From Cetobacterium somerae ATCC BAA-474 (GTDB lineage Bacteria; Fusobacteriota; Fusobacteriia; Fusobacteriales; Fusobacteriaceae): 64,000 bases of DNA. The DNA lies in the NCBI RefSeq assembly GCF_000479045.1, contig NZ_KI518105.1:35687-99686 (forward strand). Reading direction: 5' to 3'. Shown piece after piece: positions 9,225-18,534 of this stretch (position 1 is the stretch's first letter; every line of letters begins with the position of its first letter). Under the pieces are notes generated by a model, which searched no databases, was not told where the DNA came from, and saw only the letters and a list, made by a program, of their open reading frames with translations. Made by a program: the position numbers and the translations under genes.

Positions 9225-9548
9225 AGTTAATCGCTTGCGTTAGCAAGAGGAAAGTCCGGGCTCCACAGAGCGAAAAGGGTAGCTAACGGCTACTAAAGGA
9301 AACTTTAAGGAAAGTGCCACAGAAAATAGACCGCTACATTTTGTAGTAAGGGTGAAAAGGCGGTGTAAGAGACCACCAGTTCTTTAGGAGACTAAAGAAG
9401 CTAGGTAAACCCCCTTTGGAGCAAGACTAAATAGGAGAGAATAGGGGCTGCTCGTCCTCTCTCAGGGTAAGTTGCTTGAAGCTATAAGCAATTATAGCTC
9501 TAGATAAATGATTGACAAATACAAAACCCGGCTTATTTAATGCCTATC
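9213..9548 (+). ncRNA. rnpB: RNase P RNA (type A)
   Basis: This is the catalytic RNA that matures tRNA 5' ends. The universally conserved core is visible: GAGGAAAGTCCGGGCT near 9246 and ACAAAACCCGGCTTA near 9520, which together form helix P4 and its surroundings. CAGGGTAAG near 9460 matches a further conserved region. GATAGGTATT (9213-9222) pairs with AATGCCTATC (9539-9548) as helix P1, which fixes both ends. The length of about 336 bases is normal for a bacterial type A RNA. The 5' end overlaps the last codons of the preceding gene. Confidence 0.95.
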
Positions 9549-9563
9549 AATAATAAACAACTG

Positions 9564-9606
9564 AGTCAAGAAATTTTATATAAATTCCTTGGCTTTATTT
9601 TTTATA
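9564..9606 (+). terminator. Terminator after rnpB
   Basis: GTCAAGAAATTT at 9565-9576 pairs, with G-T wobbles, with AAATTCCTTGGC at 9582-9593, followed by a T-rich run. Confidence 0.75.
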
Positions 9607-9632
9607 TAAAATCTTATTAGGAGAAAATTGTT

Positions 9633-10397
9633 ATGAAAAAGATGAAAATAGCAATAGGAGTAATATTATTAGCACTAGTAGGGTGTACTCCTTTAGAAAA
9701 GAAAATAAGTGATGAGGAAAGAATTTTATTGCCATCAGTTCCAAAGCAAGCTTATGATGTAAGTATATCAACTATGCCAGAAGGTGAATTTATACCTCAA
9801 ACAGATATAATTCATACAGGTCAAAACGTAGCTTTAGCAGAAAATGCAGTTACAGAGATTACTTTAAATGGAATAGATCAAGTAAATATAGCAAAAAAAC
9901 AAGTTAGAAATAAATTAGCTTATAATGGGAATTCAACTGTACCTTTTACAGGGACATTTGCAGCAGTAGTAGGTGTTCATAAACACTATACTGAAGACTA
10001 TAGAGATGGAAAATTAAGTGGTTATAAGATTTGGTATTCTGAAGCAGGAAGAGTAGGATTAAAAGAGCCTTATGCAAATGGAGTTAAAAATGGAGTTCAA
10101 GAAACATATTATAGAAATACAGGAAATATTCGTTCAAGAATAACATATTCAGGTGGAAGAATATCTGGACCAGCAACTTGGTATGACAATACAGGAAAAA
10201 TATTACATCAAGAGGATTTTAAAGGTGGAAATGGAGAATGGATTGCATACTGGGATAATGGAAAAGTTAGAGAGAAAGGTAGATTAGCAGGTGGACTTCA
10301 AAATGGAGAATGGAGAAGTTATACACCAAAAGGTGAATTAGAAAAAATTACAAATTACAGAAATGGATCTCCTTTATCACAAGAGTGGTTAAAATAA
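9633..10397 (+). CDS. YwqK-like MORN-repeat lipoprotein
   Basis: The 254-residue protein has a lipoprotein signal (LALVGC, lipidated C18). Its second half holds MORN-type repeats: NGVKNGVQETYYRNTG, GRISGPATWYDNTG, GNGEWIAYWDNGK and GLQNGEWRSYTPKGE. These repeats match the YwqK family, named as antitoxins in Bacillus but common as membrane lipoproteins elsewhere. The function in this organism is unknown; membrane or cell-envelope attachment is likely. It stands alone between the rnpB terminator and the rplU promoter, with RBS AGGAGA. Confidence 0.8.
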   Translation: MKKMKIAIGVILLALVGCTPLEKKISDEERILLPSVPKQAYDVSISTMPEGEFIPQTDIIHTGQNVALAENAVTEITLNGIDQVNIAKKQVRNKLAYNGNSTVPFTGTFAAVVGVHKHYTEDYRDGKLSGYKIWYSEAGRVGLKEPYANGVKNGVQETYYRNTGNIRSRITYSGGRISGPATWYDNTGKILHQEDFKGGNGEWIAYWDNGKVREKGRLAGGLQNGEWRSYTPKGELEKITNYRNGSPLSQEWLK

Positions 10398-10402
10398 ATT
10401 AG

Positions 10403-10431
10403 TTGACAAAATACATAAAAAATGATATGAT
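10403..10431 (+). promoter_or_regulatory. Promoter of the rplU-prp-rpmA operon
   Basis: TTGACA at 10403-10408 and TATGAT at 10426-10431 with a 17-base spacer form a near-consensus promoter, only five bases after the preceding stop codon. Confidence 0.85.
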
Positions 10432-10437
10432 TAACAG

Positions 10438-10490
10438 TAGATTAAGCTTGGATAAGGTCGTCAGCAACCGAATCTAGCGATCTTTATACT
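10438..10490 (+). promoter_or_regulatory. Structured leader of rplU, candidate L21 autoregulatory element
   Basis: The leader folds as TAGATT (10438-10443) with AATCTA (10471-10476), enclosing a smaller GGT/ACC hairpin at about 10457-10469. It begins at the predicted transcription start and ends before the RBS. Ribosomal protein L21 leaders are known in Firmicutes; relationship to those is inference from position. Confidence 0.45.
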
Positions 10491-10505
10491 TTTGGAGGTG
10501 TTAGA

Positions 10506-10817
10506 ATGTACGCAGTTATAAAAACTGGAGGAAAACAGTACAAAGTTGCAGTAGGTGAAGTATTAAGAGTTGAAAAACTAAATGCTGAGGTTAACACAAC
10601 TGTAGAATTAACAGAGGTTCTTTTAGTATCAAACAATGGAGAGGTTAAAGTTGGAACTCCTGTTGTTGAAGGTGCTAAAGTAGTTGCAGAGGTTGTTGCT
10701 CAAGGTAAAGGAGCTAAAGTTGTTAACTTCAAATACAAGCCAAAGACTGGATATCACAGAAAGAAAGGTCATAGACAACTTTTCACTGAGATCAAAGTTA
10801 CTGCAATCAATGCATAA
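10506..10817 (+). CDS. rplU: 50S ribosomal protein L21
   Basis: The protein binds 23S rRNA in the large subunit. The 103-residue length is normal for the family, and the sequence [14 protein letters not shown] followed by the C-terminal [13 protein letters not shown] segment [14 protein letters not shown] are hallmarks. RBS GGAGGTG precedes the ATG. It heads the conserved rplU-prp-rpmA operon. Confidence 0.98.
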   Translation: MYAVIKTGGKQYKVAVGEVLRVEKLNAEVNTTVELTEVLLVSNNGEVKVGTPVVEGAKVVAEVVAQGKGAKVVNFKYKPKTGYHRKKGHRQLFTEIKVTAINA

Positions 10818-10824
10818 TTAATTT

Positions 10825-11160
10825 ATGACAAAGATTGAAATTTTAAAAAAAAATGGTAAAGTAGTTAGATACAGAGCCAATGGTCATGCTGAATACGCTG
10901 AGTACGGGCAAGATATTGTTTGTGCCGCAATTTCCATGGCAATGCAATTTCCGTTAGGAGGATTGCAAGAGATTTTGGATATTACTCCGAAATTTGAAAT
11001 TGACTCCGATGGGTACTTAGACGTTGATATGAGGGGAATGGATTTTTCTAACAAAGAAAAAGAGGTTCATGTATTATTAGATACAATGGTATTGATGTTG
11101 AAAGAACTATCTAAGGGTTATCCTAAACACATAAAGCTTGTAGAGAAGGAGGAAATTTAG
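10825..11160 (+). CDS. prp: Ribosomal-processing cysteine protease Prp
   Basis: Prp removes the N-terminal extension of L27. The 111-residue protein has the catalytic pair H21 (NGHAEYAE) and C33 (DIVCAAIS), spaced 12 residues as in the Staphylococcus enzyme. It is encoded between rplU and rpmA, the standard position. The stop TAG is followed immediately by the rpmA ATG, and the rpmA RBS AAGGAGG lies in the last prp codons. No Shine-Dalgarno site is seen before the prp ATG, so translation probably depends on coupling with rplU, which ends seven bases upstream. Confidence 0.93.
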   Translation: MTKIEILKKNGKVVRYRANGHAEYAEYGQDIVCAAISMAMQFPLGGLQEILDITPKFEIDSDGYLDVDMRGMDFSNKEKEVHVLLDTMVLMLKELSKGYPKHIKLVEKEEI

Positions 11161-11451
11161 ATGCTATTTACATTAAATATACAATTATTTGCGAAGAAAA
11201 AAGGACAAGGTTCTGTTAAGAACGGAAGAGATTCTAATCCAAATTACCTTGGAGTTAAAAAGTATGATGGAGAGGTTGTAAAAGCTGGAAACATCATCGT
11301 TAGACAAAGAGGAAACAAATTCCACGCTGGAAACAACATGGGATGTGGAAAAGATCATACTCTATTCGCATTAATCGATGGATACGTAAAGTTCGAGAGA
11401 TTAGGAAGAGACAAGAAGCAAGTTTCAGTTTACGCTGAGAAAGCTAACTAA
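11161..11451 (+). CDS. rpmA: 50S ribosomal protein L27 with cleavable N-terminal extension
   Basis: The protein sits near the peptidyl-transferase centre. The 96-residue sequence starts [18 protein letters not shown]: the segment up to LQLFA-like IQLFA is the extension that Prp cleaves, leaving KKKGQGS as the mature end. The body has [12 protein letters not shown] and [15 protein letters not shown], typical of L27. It is the last gene of the operon. Confidence 0.98.
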   Translation: MLFTLNIQLFAKKKGQGSVKNGRDSNPNYLGVKKYDGEVVKAGNIIVRQRGNKFHAGNNMGCGKDHTLFALIDGYVKFERLGRDKKQVSVYAEKAN

Positions 11452-11459
11452 GATTTTAA

Positions 11460-11489
11460 AGGAGAGATTGTTAATCTCTCCTTTTTTTC
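11460..11489 (+). terminator. Terminator after rpmA
   Basis: GGAGAGATT (11461-11469) and AATCTCTCC (11473-11481) form a nine-pair stem with loop GTT, followed by T7. It may also serve the convergent gene. Confidence 0.92.
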
Positions 11490-11509
11490 ATAGTTATATA
11501 TTTGTTAAA

Positions 11510-13123
11510 TTATTTTTTACTAAATATACCAAGAATTCCTCCAGAGATTAAAAGAGCAATATCTTTTAATAAAGAAGCCAGATTAAAATGACCAGAATAT
11601 GCTAAATATTTAGATTCCCATTGAGGTGCAAATTTATCTTTAAATTGTTTTAACCCTTCAAAATTATAGAAGTTTCCACCATGATTAAATAGAAATACAC
11701 TAAGTTTATTCCATAGTGGAGCTAGTTCACCACCATATATTCCAGCAAGTGGAGCCATTCCTAAACTAAAACGTTCATATTCATTTTCTTTTGACCAGTT
11801 TATTATTTTTATAAATAAATATTCCATAGTTCCAGATGGAGCAGATTCAATATATCTCATTAAATCAATAGCAACTTCATTTTTATTTTCAGTACTTAAT
11901 AAATTAGAAAAAGCAATTAATTCATTATTTTCATTATATAAAAGTGCTATTTTAAAATTTCTAAGATAATCTAAATTAAAACTTCCTAAAGAAAAACTTT
12001 TTTCTTTTGCTTTTTTATTTTTTAACCAATTATTAGAAACTTCTTCTAGTTCAGTTTCAATACCTTCAATAGAATCAATAACTTTAAAAGTAAAGTTCAA
12101 TTTCTCAAATTTGTTAAAAGTGTATCTAATTTTTTTGTATAAAGGTGTTGAGATATCATAATCCTTAAGATTAACAACAGCTTCTTCACCAATTTTAATT
12201 ATTTTTAGACCAAGCTCTAAATATTCAGAAAGATGTTCTTTGGAAATTTCATAAAAAGCTATATTTTTTCCACTTTGCTTTCCAATTCGATAGAAATCTT
12301 GTATAATTTCACGAAAGTGTTTTTTATCGCCAATGGGGTCTCCCATAGAGATAAGATTTCCATTAGTGTTTCCATACATAATAAAAGAGTCTTTACCCTT
12401 ATCAAAGAGAATTGATTTATCAGGTAATAATGATAGAGAAGCGTAGCTATTATCACTTGACTTAATTATTTTCTTTATTTCATTTATAACTTTAGAACTT
12501 GGTATTTTTTCTACACTTAATACAGTATTAAAAAAATTAAAAACTAAAAAAATACAAAATATAGATAGAGATATAAAACTGTTCCTTAAAAATATAGTAT
12601 AATGTCTATTTAAAACTAGATGCCACCAAACTTCCTTTTTATATTCTACTGTTTTAAAGGAATAAAATCCAAAAAAGATACTGAGTAAAATAACAAGTAG
12701 AGTGAATAATACCCACTTTATAGATAATCGATCTTTTAAAATTGAAGATTTTCTATAAAATCGATCTTTAGATGGAACTAATAAAATTAAAATAAAGCTG
12801 AAAAAAGCTGCTTCTAAATAATTAAATCCTTTAAAAAAACTAAAAAATATTGCAAAGATAAAAGCAATAATAGAAAGGTAGTAGGCACTATCTAATCGTC
12901 TATAGATTCCGTAAGCTAATATAAGAAGAAAGGTTCCAATTATATTAGATGAAAGATGAGATAAAGTTATAATATCTCCAGGTAAAACAGAGTAGATAAA
13001 CTTAATATACCTTATATCAAATTTTGATGAGTTTGAAAATATAATAAGTGTTCCAGATAAAAAGATTAAAATACTTAAAATGTCAGGAAAAATCCTTTTT
13101 AAAATAAAGTGTAACTGTTTCAT
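11510..13123 (-). CDS. MprF-like membrane protein with phosphatidylglycerol lysyltransferase-type (DUF2156) domain
   Basis: The 537-residue protein has about six predicted membrane helices in residues 10-215 and a soluble C-terminal half (about 225-510) typical of DUF2156, the aminoacyl-tRNA-dependent synthase domain of MprF. That half shows FIMYGNTNGNLISMGDPIG near 250 and EYERFSLGMAPLAGI near 455. Full MprF is over 800 residues because of a larger flippase part, so this is a short form with only the synthase-proximal helices. MprF proteins modify phosphatidylglycerol with an amino acid and reduce sensitivity to cationic peptides; the substrate here is unknown. It is downstream of lepA, past a terminator. 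Confidence 0.75.
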   Translation of the reverse strand: MKQLHFILKRIFPDILSILIFLSGTLIIFSNSSKFDIRYIKFIYSVLPGDIITLSHLSSNIIGTFLLILAYGIYRRLDSAYYLSIIAFIFAIFFSFFKGFNYLEAAFFSFILILLVPSKDRFYRKSSILKDRLSIKWVLFTLLVILLSIFFGFYSFKTVEYKKEVWWHLVLNRHYTIFLRNSFISLSIFCIFLVFNFFNTVLSVEKIPSSKVINEIKKIIKSSDNSYASLSLLPDKSILFDKGKDSFIMYGNTNGNLISMGDPIGDKKHFREIIQDFYRIGKQSGKNIAFYEISKEHLSEYLELGLKIIKIGEEAVVNLKDYDISTPLYKKIRYTFNKFEKLNFTFKVIDSIEGIETELEEVSNNWLKNKKAKEKSFSLGSFNLDYLRNFKIALLYNENNELIAFSNLLSTENKNEVAIDLMRYIESAPSGTMEYLFIKIINWSKENEYERFSLGMAPLAGIYGGELAPLWNKLSVFLFNHGGNFYNFEGLKQFKDKFAPQWESKYLAYSGHFNLASLLKDIALLISGGILGIFSKK

Positions 13124-13149
13124 AAATATAAAATCCCTCCTCTAATAAA

Positions 13150-13178
13150 CAAAAGGTGAGCTAGCTAGCTCACCTAAA
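13150..13178 (-). terminator. Terminator after lepA
   Basis: AGGTGAGCTAGCTAGCTCACCT at 13154-13175 is a perfect palindrome; on the minus strand it is followed by a T-rich run. It separates lepA from the MprF-like gene. Confidence 0.8.
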
Positions 13179-13186
13179 ATTATAAA

Positions 13187-14989
13187 TTAATCATTAAGTT
13201 TAAGAACAGATACAAATGCCTCTTGTGGAATCTCTACGTTTCCAATTTGTTTCATTCTTTTCTTTCCTTCTTTTTGCTTCTCTAAAAGCTTTTTCTTTCT
13301 AGAAATATCTCCACCATAACACTTAGCAAGAACGTTCTTTCTATAAGCTTTAATAGTTTCTCTAGCTATTATTTTAGCTCCTAATGCAGCTTGAATAGGT
13401 ACTTCGAATTGTTGTCTAGGAATAATTTCCTTTAATTTTTCACAAATAGCTCTTCCTCTTGATGCAGCGTGATCAGTGTGAGCAATAAATGAGAATGCAT
13501 CAACAACATTTCCTGAAACAAGAATATCTACTTTAACAAGAGTAGACTCTTTATAACCAATCATCTCATATTCAAATGAAGCATATCCCTTAGTTCTAGA
13601 TTTTAACTTATCGTAGAAGTCAATAACAATCTCTGCAAGAGGTAACTCATATATTACCATTGTTCTGTTATCATCTATGTACTTCATATCAATGTAAGTT
13701 CCTCTTTTTTCCTGACAAAGTTCCATAACGTTTCCTACATAATCTTTAGGAGTAAGGATACTTCCTTTTATATATGGTTCTTCAACACAGAATTTAGCTC
13801 TTCCACCTTCAGGGAAATCACAAGGGTTATCGATAACATAAGTTTCTTTTCCTTCTAGAGTAATTCTATACTCAACTGAAGGAGAAGTAGAGATTAAATC
13901 TATATCATATTCTCTTCTAAGTCTTTCAACAATGATTTCCATGTGTAGTAATCCTAAGAATCCACATCTAAATCCAAATCCTAGAGCAAGAGATGTCTCA
14001 GGAATGAATGTTAAAGATGCATCATTTAATTGAAGTTTTTCTAAAGCTTCTCTTAAATCCTCGTAATCATCAGTAGATATTGGATATAATCCAGCAAATA
14101 CCATTGATTGAGCAGCTCTAAATCCTTCTAAAGGTTCAGCACAAGGTCTTTTAGCATGAGTAATAGTATCTCCTACTTGAGTATCTTGAATAGTTTTAAT
14201 ACCAGTTATGATATATCCAACAGATCCAGAACTTAATTCAGGTTGCTCTTTTTTAGTTGGAGCAAAAATACCACATTCAAGAACATCAAACTCTTTTCCA
14301 GTTGACCAAATTTTAATTTTATCTCCCTTTTTAATAGAACCATCAAGAACTTTAACATAAGTTATAACTCCACGATAGTCGTCAAATAAAGAGTCAAAAA
14401 TCATAGCTCTTAAAGGAGCTTCTTCATCAAAAGTTGGAGCAGGAACTCTTTCAACAATAGCTTCTAAAAGCTCTTCAATTCCAATTCCAGCTTTAGCTGA
14501 AACTAAAACAGCGTTATCTGCAGGTAATCCAATAATATCCTCAATTTCATTTTTAACTTTATCTACATCAGCAGCAGGTAAGTCAATTTTGTTAATAACA
14601 GGTACAATCTCAAGGTTATTCTCAAGAGCTAAGTAAACGTTAGCTAGAGTTTGAGCTTCTACACCTTGAGCAGCATCTACAACTAGAAGAGCTCCTTCAC
14701 ATGCAGATAGCGAACGAGAAACTTCATATATAAAGTCAACGTGTCCTGGAGTATCAATAAGATTTAATTCATACTCATTTCCATCTTTAGCAGTATATTT
14801 TAAAGTAACAGCCTGAGCTTTTATCGTAATTCCCTTTTCTCTTTCTAACTCCATTGAATCAAGAAGTTGTTCTTTCATTTCTCTTTCAGTAACAGTTCCA
14901 GTAGCTTGAAGTAGTCTATCAGCTACAGTTGATTTACCGTGATCTATATGTGCTATAATTGAAAAGTTTCTTTTAAATTTTTGTAACAC
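13187..14989 (-). CDS. lepA: Elongation factor 4 (LepA)
   Basis: LepA is a ribosome-associated GTPase related to EF-G. The 600-residue protein has the GTP-binding motifs AHIDHGKST (G1), DTPGHVDF (G3) and NKIDLP (G4), followed by the EF-G-like domains and the LepA-specific C-terminal domain with [25 protein letters not shown]. The start codon is GTG with AGGAGG just upstream on the minus strand. It is transcribed divergently from the YhcH gene. Confidence 0.98.
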   Translation of the reverse strand: MLQKFKRNFSIIAHIDHGKSTVADRLLQATGTVTEREMKEQLLDSMELEREKGITIKAQAVTLKYTAKDGNEYELNLIDTPGHVDFIYEVSRSLSACEGALLVVDAAQGVEAQTLANVYLALENNLEIVPVINKIDLPAADVDKVKNEIEDIIGLPADNAVLVSAKAGIGIEELLEAIVERVPAPTFDEEAPLRAMIFDSLFDDYRGVITYVKVLDGSIKKGDKIKIWSTGKEFDVLECGIFAPTKKEQPELSSGSVGYIITGIKTIQDTQVGDTITHAKRPCAEPLEGFRAAQSMVFAGLYPISTDDYEDLREALEKLQLNDASLTFIPETSLALGFGFRCGFLGLLHMEIIVERLRREYDIDLISTSPSVEYRITLEGKETYVIDNPCDFPEGGRAKFCVEEPYIKGSILTPKDYVGNVMELCQEKRGTYIDMKYIDDNRTMVIYELPLAEIVIDFYDKLKSRTKGYASFEYEMIGYKESTLVKVDILVSGNVVDAFSFIAHTDHAASRGRAICEKLKEIIPRQQFEVPIQAALGAKIIARETIKAYRKNVLAKCYGGDISRKKKLLEKQKEGKKRMKQIGNVEIPQEAFVSVLKLND

Positions 14990-15023
14990 AATATCCTCCT
15001 CTAAATATATTTCTTCACACTAT

Positions 15024-15052
15024 ATTATAAAAGAATTATCAAAAAAAATCAA
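15024..15052 (-). promoter_or_regulatory. Promoter of lepA
   Basis: On the minus strand, TTGATT (15047-15052) and TATAAT (15024-15029) are 17 bases apart, about 35 bases before the lepA start. Confidence 0.6.
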
Positions 15053-15070
15053 TCTAAATTAAATAATAGC

Positions 15071-15100
15071 TTGACTTTATGAAGGTTTTTAGAATATCAT
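15071..15100 (+). promoter_or_regulatory. Promoter of the YhcH-YoaK unit
   Basis: TTGACT (15071-15076) and TATCAT (15095-15100) with an 18-base spacer lie 36 bases before the YhcH ATG. Confidence 0.5.
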
Positions 15101-15135
15101 TAAAGAAGAATATAAAAAAATAAGGGGGATTAATA

Positions 15136-15591
15136 ATGATCTTTGGACAAATGAATGAATTAAAGTTTTATAAGGGAATTTCTAGTGGTCTAGATATGGC
15201 TATAGAGGCTATTGAAAACGGAAGTTATATAAATGGGGTAGTAGGAAAAAATGAATTAGATGGAGATAATGTATTTTTTAATCTTCAAGAGTGCAAAACT
15301 AAAGTTTTAGAAGAGTGTTTCTTTGAGGGGCATAAAAAATATATAGATATTCATGTAGTAATTGATGGTGAAGAGGGAATTGGTTACTCTTTAAAAGACT
15401 CACTAAAAGAAAAAACTGAATATAATGAAGAGAGTGATTTTCAAGTTTTAGAGGGAACTGAAGAGTACAGATTAAACATGACTAAGGATAACTTTCTAAT
15501 AGTTTTCCCAGATGAGCCTCATATGCCATTAATTGCAAAAAATAATGAGCCTAAAGAACTAAAGAAAGTAGTATTTAAGATAAAGTACTAA
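15136..15591 (+). CDS. YhcH/YjgK/YiaL-family (DUF386) protein
   Basis: The 151-residue protein matches the DUF386 cupin-like family: FFEGHKKYIDIHVVIDGEEGIG in parts (GHKKYIDIHVVIDGEE), and the C-terminal FPDEPHMPLIA with metal-binding His. Members are implicated in handling of sialic acid and other sugar intermediates. The gene is first in a run of four closely spaced plus-strand genes (YhcH, YoaK, small Cys protein, thioredoxin-like), with 13 bases to the next. Confidence 0.9.
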   Translation: MIFGQMNELKFYKGISSGLDMAIEAIENGSYINGVVGKNELDGDNVFFNLQECKTKVLEECFFEGHKKYIDIHVVIDGEEGIGYSLKDSLKEKTEYNEESDFQVLEGTEEYRLNMTKDNFLIVFPDEPHMPLIAKNNEPKELKKVVFKIKY

Positions 15592-15604
15592 GAAGAAGGA
15601 AGAA

Positions 15605-16270
15605 ATGGAACAAATTAATAATAAACTGTTTTTATGGATAAGTTTGCTGGCTTTTTTAGGTGGAGGTATGAATGCCTTTGCAATATTGGAATTTTCTCTA
15701 ACTGCAAGCCATATAACGGGAAGCGTAACAAGAATCTCAACTGATTTAGTATACTATAATATACCCCATTTGAAAATAATGCTAGGATTAGTGGTAGCAT
15801 TTTTTACTGGAGCGATAGTTTCAGGTATTATTATTGGATCAGGAAGAGATTTTGAACTTAGAAAAAGATATGGAGATACTTTCATATTTATTGGAGTACT
15901 ATTAAAACTTTTAGATATATATTTATATGCTGAAGTTTTATTTGTATTTATTCTTGCCTTTTCTTTAGGTTTACAAAATGGTCTATTTATACGTTATAGA
16001 GGTATGGTAATTAGAACTACTCATATGACTGGAACAGTAACAGATTTAGGTGTTGTAATAGGGCATTATTTAAGAGGAAATAGAGAGATAACATGGAAAA
16101 TGAAATATTATGCTATGAATATACTTTCTTTTATAACTGGAGGTCTTTTAGTAGGATTAGGACTAAAGTATTTAGGAAGAGGTATTATAAACTATATGTC
16201 TATAGCTTATATTTTAAGTGGAGCTTATTATTTCTTATTAAGAGATAGATATTATAAAATGAAAAGGTAG
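15605..16270 (+). CDS. YoaK family (DUF1275) membrane protein
   Basis: The 221-residue protein has about six hydrophobic segments and the family signatures GGGMNAFAILEF, ASHITGSVTRIS and TTHMTGTVTDLGVVIG. DUF1275 proteins are inner-membrane proteins of unknown transport or regulatory role. RBS AAGGAAG precedes the ATG, and the gene is tightly linked to the YhcH gene upstream and the small gene downstream. Confidence 0.88.
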   Translation: MEQINNKLFLWISLLAFLGGGMNAFAILEFSLTASHITGSVTRISTDLVYYNIPHLKIMLGLVVAFFTGAIVSGIIIGSGRDFELRKRYGDTFIFIGVLLKLLDIYLYAEVLFVFILAFSLGLQNGLFIRYRGMVIRTTHMTGTVTDLGVVIGHYLRGNREITWKMKYYAMNILSFITGGLLVGLGLKYLGRGIINYMSIAYILSGAYYFLLRDRYYKMKR

Positions 16271-16279
16271 GAGAGGAAA

Positions 16280-16474
16280 ATGGAAAGATATTTTATAACA
16301 ATAGAGGAAAAAAAAGAGGTAGTAGAAAAGTATCCAACTCTTGAGTGTGAAAACTCAATAGGAATGATGATAGATGATTATATGTCTATAAAGTGTAAAG
16401 TTTTATCAGGAACATGTACTTATAGATTAGGACAAAAGAATGAGTATAAAAATTGCAAAATACTAAATAAATAG
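16280..16474 (+). CDS. Small four-cysteine hypothetical protein
   Basis: The 64-residue protein is not recognised. It has four cysteines (ECEN, IKCKV, GTCTYR, KNCKI) in the second two thirds, which might bind a metal or form disulphides, and no signal peptide. A good RBS (GGAGAGG) and 9-base spacing from the YoaK gene support real expression as part of the operon. Confidence 0.6.
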   Translation: MERYFITIEEKKEVVEKYPTLECENSIGMMIDDYMSIKCKVLSGTCTYRLGQKNEYKNCKILNK

Positions 16475-16496
16475 TAGAAAATATGGGGTGAGATTA

Positions 16497-16988
16497 ATGG
16501 ATATGAAAACTCTTTATTCAGCAGGAATGAATTTTGATGCTTTTATGGGAACAGGAATAAAAAGTGAAAGAGATAGAATTCCTAAGAATTATTCAAGAAT
16601 AACTATGACTGAAGATGAAATCAATATTGTAAAAAATATTGAAAAAAAAATAAACTTCTTAGTTTCAGGAGAGCCATGGTGCATGGACTTTCAATTAAAT
16701 GTAACTGTATTGAAAAAGTTTTGTGAGTTAAATCCAAATTTTGATATGGCTATTATAACTAAAGCTAGAGGAGAGAAATTTTTAAAACCTTTAATGGAAG
16801 TAGAGGAGTTTAAAGTTCCTTTTATTGTTCCATTAACAGAGGAGTTTGAAGTTTGTGGAGATATTTTTGTAGAGAGACCAAAAGAGATTAAAAAGTTTGT
16901 TTATGAAGATGTAAAAATGGACTATTTAAAAGGTCAATATTTAAACGAAACTATTAAAGATTTAATAGAGATGATAACTAAAAAGTAG
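16497..16988 (+). CDS. Thioredoxin-family protein with a single active-site Cys
   Basis: The 163-residue protein has a thioredoxin-like fold signature at SGEPWCMDFQLNVTVLKKF, where the usual CxxC is CMDF and only the first Cys remains. ATG 16497 is preferred to the GTG at 16488, because the GGGGTGA at 16485-16491 then serves as RBS. The protein is cytoplasmic by lack of a signal. It ends the YhcH operon, and its stop codon lies inside the terminator stem. Thioredoxin_9-type proteins of this kind have no fixed function. Confidence 0.75.
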   Translation: MDMKTLYSAGMNFDAFMGTGIKSERDRIPKNYSRITMTEDEINIVKNIEKKINFLVSGEPWCMDFQLNVTVLKKFCELNPNFDMAIITKARGEKFLKPLMEVEEFKVPFIVPLTEEFEVCGDIFVERPKEIKKFVYEDVKMDYLKGQYLNETIKDLIEMITKK

Positions 16989-17013
16989 ATGTTATTTAAC
17001 ATCTACTTTTTTC
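16980..17013. terminator. Bidirectional terminator at convergent gene ends
   Basis: AAAAGTAGATGTT and AACATCTACTTTT flank a four-base loop, with A-rich and T-rich sides in both directions. Stop codons of both convergent genes (16986-16988 and 16992-16994) are inside the hairpin. Confidence 0.85.
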
Positions 17014-18515
17014 ATATCTTCATAATAGTTTCTCATACTTGCTTTGTTATATTGGAAATTATGAATTTTATTACTGATTCCAATTCCATCAATTTTATAA
17101 ACTAATGGAACTATTGGATTTTCATCTAAAATAATCTCTTGAACATTTTTATAATATATTTTTCTCTTTTCTATGTCAGTAGTAGTACGAGCTAAATCAA
17201 TCTCTTTATCTAAAATTGGATTACTATAAAAAGATCTATTTCCTTCAGCTCCAATTGAGTTTGAATGGAATAGAGTAGTAACTACAGTATCAATATCACT
17301 AACACCTAAAATCCATGTAGTTAAAAGAATATCATGAGCACCCTCTGAAGTTTTCTTTAGAAATGTTCCCCACTCAACAATTTCAATATTTGATTCGATT
17401 CCAATCTCTTTTAAATTAGCTTGTATAATTTGAGCTATTTGAACTCTTACTATATTTTCACTTGTCCAAATTTTAAAAATTGGAAGTTTTTTTTCTTTAG
17501 TTTCATTGGCAATAATCTCTTTCGCTTTTTTTATATCGTTATCTATTGGTTTTAAATTTTGGTAACTTCCAAAAATATTTGGATTTATTGGAGAGGTTGC
17601 AATAGAGCCTCTATTTAGAAATATAGCTTCTAAAATTCCAGCTTTATCAATAGCCATATGAATGGCTTTTCGAATATTTTTATTATCTAAACCATCTTTT
17701 TGAACATTTAAAACCATTAACTCTGTTGTTGTAGTAGTTTTATGAAGCAGATTCAGATTGGGATTTTTTTCTACAATTTGAAAATCAATGGGAGATATAG
17801 CATAAATAATATCAACCTCACCAGTTTCTAAAGCAGCTAAACGACTAGTATTTTCAGTGATTATTTTAAAAACTAGGCCATTATTTTTAGGTGCTCCTTT
17901 AAAATAATCTTTAAAACTACTCATAACAATTTTATCACCATCTCCCCAATTGGTAACCATATAAGGACCAGTACCAATTGGATTTAATGCAACATTATTT
18001 CCAGCCATTACGTAATTTTTATTCATAATAGCAGCTATAGGAAGAGTTAAATTAGCTAAAAATGGTGCTGACGGTTCATGTAAAGTTATAAGAACTTTAT
18101 CATCTGACGTTTTAGCAACTGATTTAATATCTTTTAATATAACTCTACTTCCAGGTTTCTCCATCATTCTCTCTAAACTAAAAATGACATCATCTGTTGT
18201 CAATGTATCACCATTATGAAACTTAACTTTTTTTCTAATAGTAAATAAGATCTCTGTAGGAGAGAGATAGACAAAACTTTCAGCTAATTCAGGTATAGGA
18301 GTTCCCTTATCATCAAGAGTAACTAAAGTATTGAAAATATGTTCTGTGATACCAAGAGTTGGAAACTCATTAAATGTATGTGGATCTAATGATTTAGGTT
18401 TTGAACCCTGTGCTACAGTAATAACATTATTATTATTACTAAAGGAAATATTAAATACAAATATAAAGTTTATAGCAAGTAGCAAAGTAAAATATTTTTG
18501 AATAAATTTTCTCAT
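16992..18515 (-). CDS. ABC transporter substrate-binding protein, family 5 (peptide/nickel type)
   Basis: The 507-residue protein has a signal peptide ending near FNISFS and the family-5 start VITVAQGSKPKSLDPHTFNE, with NPIGTGPYMV near 165 and NIRKAIHMAIDK near 290. Such proteins deliver peptides, glutathione or nickel chelates to Dpp/Opp-type importers. There is no lipobox Cys, so it is probably free periplasmic, which fits a diderm. It lies 19 bases downstream of an ABC exporter gene rather than with DppBCDF, so its permease partner must be elsewhere. Confidence 0.87.
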   Translation of the reverse strand: MRKFIQKYFTLLLAINFIFVFNISFSNNNNVITVAQGSKPKSLDPHTFNEFPTLGITEHIFNTLVTLDDKGTPIPELAESFVYLSPTEILFTIRKKVKFHNGDTLTTDDVIFSLERMMEKPGSRVILKDIKSVAKTSDDKVLITLHEPSAPFLANLTLPIAAIMNKNYVMAGNNVALNPIGTGPYMVTNWGDGDKIVMSSFKDYFKGAPKNNGLVFKIITENTSRLAALETGEVDIIYAISPIDFQIVEKNPNLNLLHKTTTTTELMVLNVQKDGLDNKNIRKAIHMAIDKAGILEAIFLNRGSIATSPINPNIFGSYQNLKPIDNDIKKAKEIIANETKEKKLPIFKIWTSENIVRVQIAQIIQANLKEIGIESNIEIVEWGTFLKKTSEGAHDILLTTWILGVSDIDTVVTTLFHSNSIGAEGNRSFYSNPILDKEIDLARTTTDIEKRKIYYKNVQEIILDENPIVPLVYKIDGIGISNKIHNFQYNKASMRNYYEDMKKVDVK

Positions 18516-18534
18516 AATTCTCCTTTAAATAATA

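Noticed and set aside
9513..9518. TTGACA as a promoter element near the rnpB 3' end
   Set aside because: It lies inside the conserved RNase P RNA and has no -10 partner at the right distance.
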